The notes beneath the pieces were generated by a model, which saw nothing but the letters and a program-made list of their open reading frames with translations, had not been told where the DNA came from and did no database searches. A program made the translations under genes and the position numbers. DNA of 64,000 bases from Gammaproteobacteria bacterium (GTDB taxonomy: Bacteria > Pseudomonadota > Gammaproteobacteria > Granulosicoccales > Granulosicoccaceae): contig PDPU01000040.1 in NCBI GenBank assembly GCA_002746645.1, positions 38,501-102,500 on the forward strand, given 5' to 3'. Positions 62,828 through 64,000 of the stretch are shown piece by piece (position 1 is the first letter of the stretch; every line of letters starts with the position of its first letter).

Positions 62828-63485
62828 CAAGAGCTTCTCCGAAGATAACCCCATCAATTAACCTTCCGGCACCGGGCAGTCACCAAAGGGGGCGCACCTT
62901 CTCCCGAAGTTACGGTGCTATTTTGCCTAGTTCCTTCACCCGAGTTCTCTCAAGCGCCTTGGTATTCTCAACCTACCCACCTGTGTCGGTTTGGGGTACG
63001 GACACTGATAACCTGAAGCTTAGAGGATTTTCCAGGAAGCATGGCATCGACCACTTCGCTCGCATTCGAGCTCGTCATCACGTCTCAGGTAAAGCATTTC
63101 CGGATTTTCCTGGAAATACACCCTACTCGCTTAAACCGGACACCAACTGCCGGCTGGCCTAGCCTTCTCCGTCCCCCCATCGCAGTTAGCAGTGGTACAG
63201 GAATATTAACCTGTTTTCCATCGACTACGCCTTTCGGCCTCGCCTTAGGATCCGACTAACCCTGCGCCGATTAACGTTGCGCAGGAAACCTTGGGTTTTC
63301 GGCGTGCGGGTTTCTCACCCGCATTATCGTTACTTATGTCAGCATTCGCACTTCTGATACCTCCAGCATGCCTTGCGACACACCTTCACAGGCCTACAGA
63401 ACGCTCCTCTACCATGCGTCAAAGACGCATCCGCAGCTTCGGTATACCGCTTGAGCCCCGGTAAATCTTCCGCGCAGGCCGACTA

Positions 63486-63549
<64 letters not shown>

Positions 63550-63586
63550 ATGCCTTCCCACATCGTTTCCCACTGAGCGGTATTTT

Positions 63587-63621
<35 letters not shown>

Positions 63622-64000
63622 CCACGACGGACGTTAGCACCCGCCGTGTGTCTCCCTCGATTGCACTTGCTGGTATTCGGAGTTTGCAATGGTTTGGTAA
63701 GCCGGGATGGCCCCCTAGCCATAACAGTGCTCTACCCCCAGCAGTGAGACGAGAGGCTCTACCTAAATAGATTTCGAGGAGAACCAGCTATCTCCGGGTT
63801 TGATTAGCCTTTCACTCCGATCCACAGCTCATCCCCTCATTTTTCAACATAAGTGGGTTCGGTCCTCCAGTGCCTGTTACGGCACCTTCAACCTGGCCTC
63901 GCCCATTTAAGACTCGGTTTCCCTACGCCTCCGCTAGTCGCTTAAGCTTGCCACTGAGAATAAGTCGCTGACCCATTATACAAAAGGTACGCAGTCACCC

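Overview
The window looks like a chromosomal segment of a GC-rich gammaproteobacterium that stores polyhydroxyalkanoate (PHA). The basis is a PlsB-type acyltransferase, DsbD, FxsA next to groESL, PqiAB, a class I PHA synthase with PhaR and phasins, and 23S/5S rRNA. Long runs of ATGA/GTGA stop-start overlaps show tight operons. I cannot name the genus from the sequence alone.

Left part (1-24 kb): a truncated GGDEF-EAL protein; groES-groEL behind a sigma70-like promoter and a CIRCE operator; fxsA; a five-gene operon dsbD - GH63-like glycosidase - GTPase - GTPase - plsB; a TraF-like outer-membrane protein; a spermidine-synthase-like protein; a universal stress protein and an alanine/glycine:cation symporter; then a leftward group of TerB-like, OmpA-like and repeat-rich surface proteins. 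The surface gene is interrupted by two compensating one-base changes, one at each junction of a 158-bp tandem duplication.

Middle part (24-37 kb): NudK, a 2-keto-4-pentenoate-hydratase-like protein, an acyltransferase, an EamA exporter, a pqiA(N)-pqiA(C)-pqiB operon, a YebE-like protein, and a branched-chain amino-acid-type ABC importer (livK, a fused livH-livM, livG, livF).

37-46 kb holds the most unusual system. It is an ebo-type cluster with a fused EboD-EboA protein, EboB, EboF on the opposite strand and EboC. It is followed by a sulfotransferase, a GT4 glycosyltransferase and a DUF2334 deacetylase. I see no eboE. Ebo clusters are linked to moving metabolite precursors to the periplasm (scytonemin in cyanobacteria), so this looks like a variant pathway for a modified prenyl- or glyco-metabolite.

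46-53 kb is a PHA locus: two divergent acetoacetyl-CoA reductases, two phasins (one with a histone-like basic tail), phaR and phaC. Five near-identical TGCANYGCAA sites sit in its promoter regions and probably form the PhaR regulon. No thiolase is present here. After it come a split ABC-2 permease with its ATPase, a secreted protein with a C-terminal sorting tail plus a degraded duplicate of that protein's end, a ferredoxin-NADP reductase, and a MarR-linked module (DsbA-like protein, two SMR exporters, a deaminase).

Right end (60.9-64 kb): the 3' part of a leftward rRNA operon, with terminator, 5S and a 23S gene that runs off the edge. The 23S is interrupted by a 626-nt group I intron encoding a LAGLIDADG homing endonuclease. 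Its P1 and P10 pairings can be read directly from the sequence.
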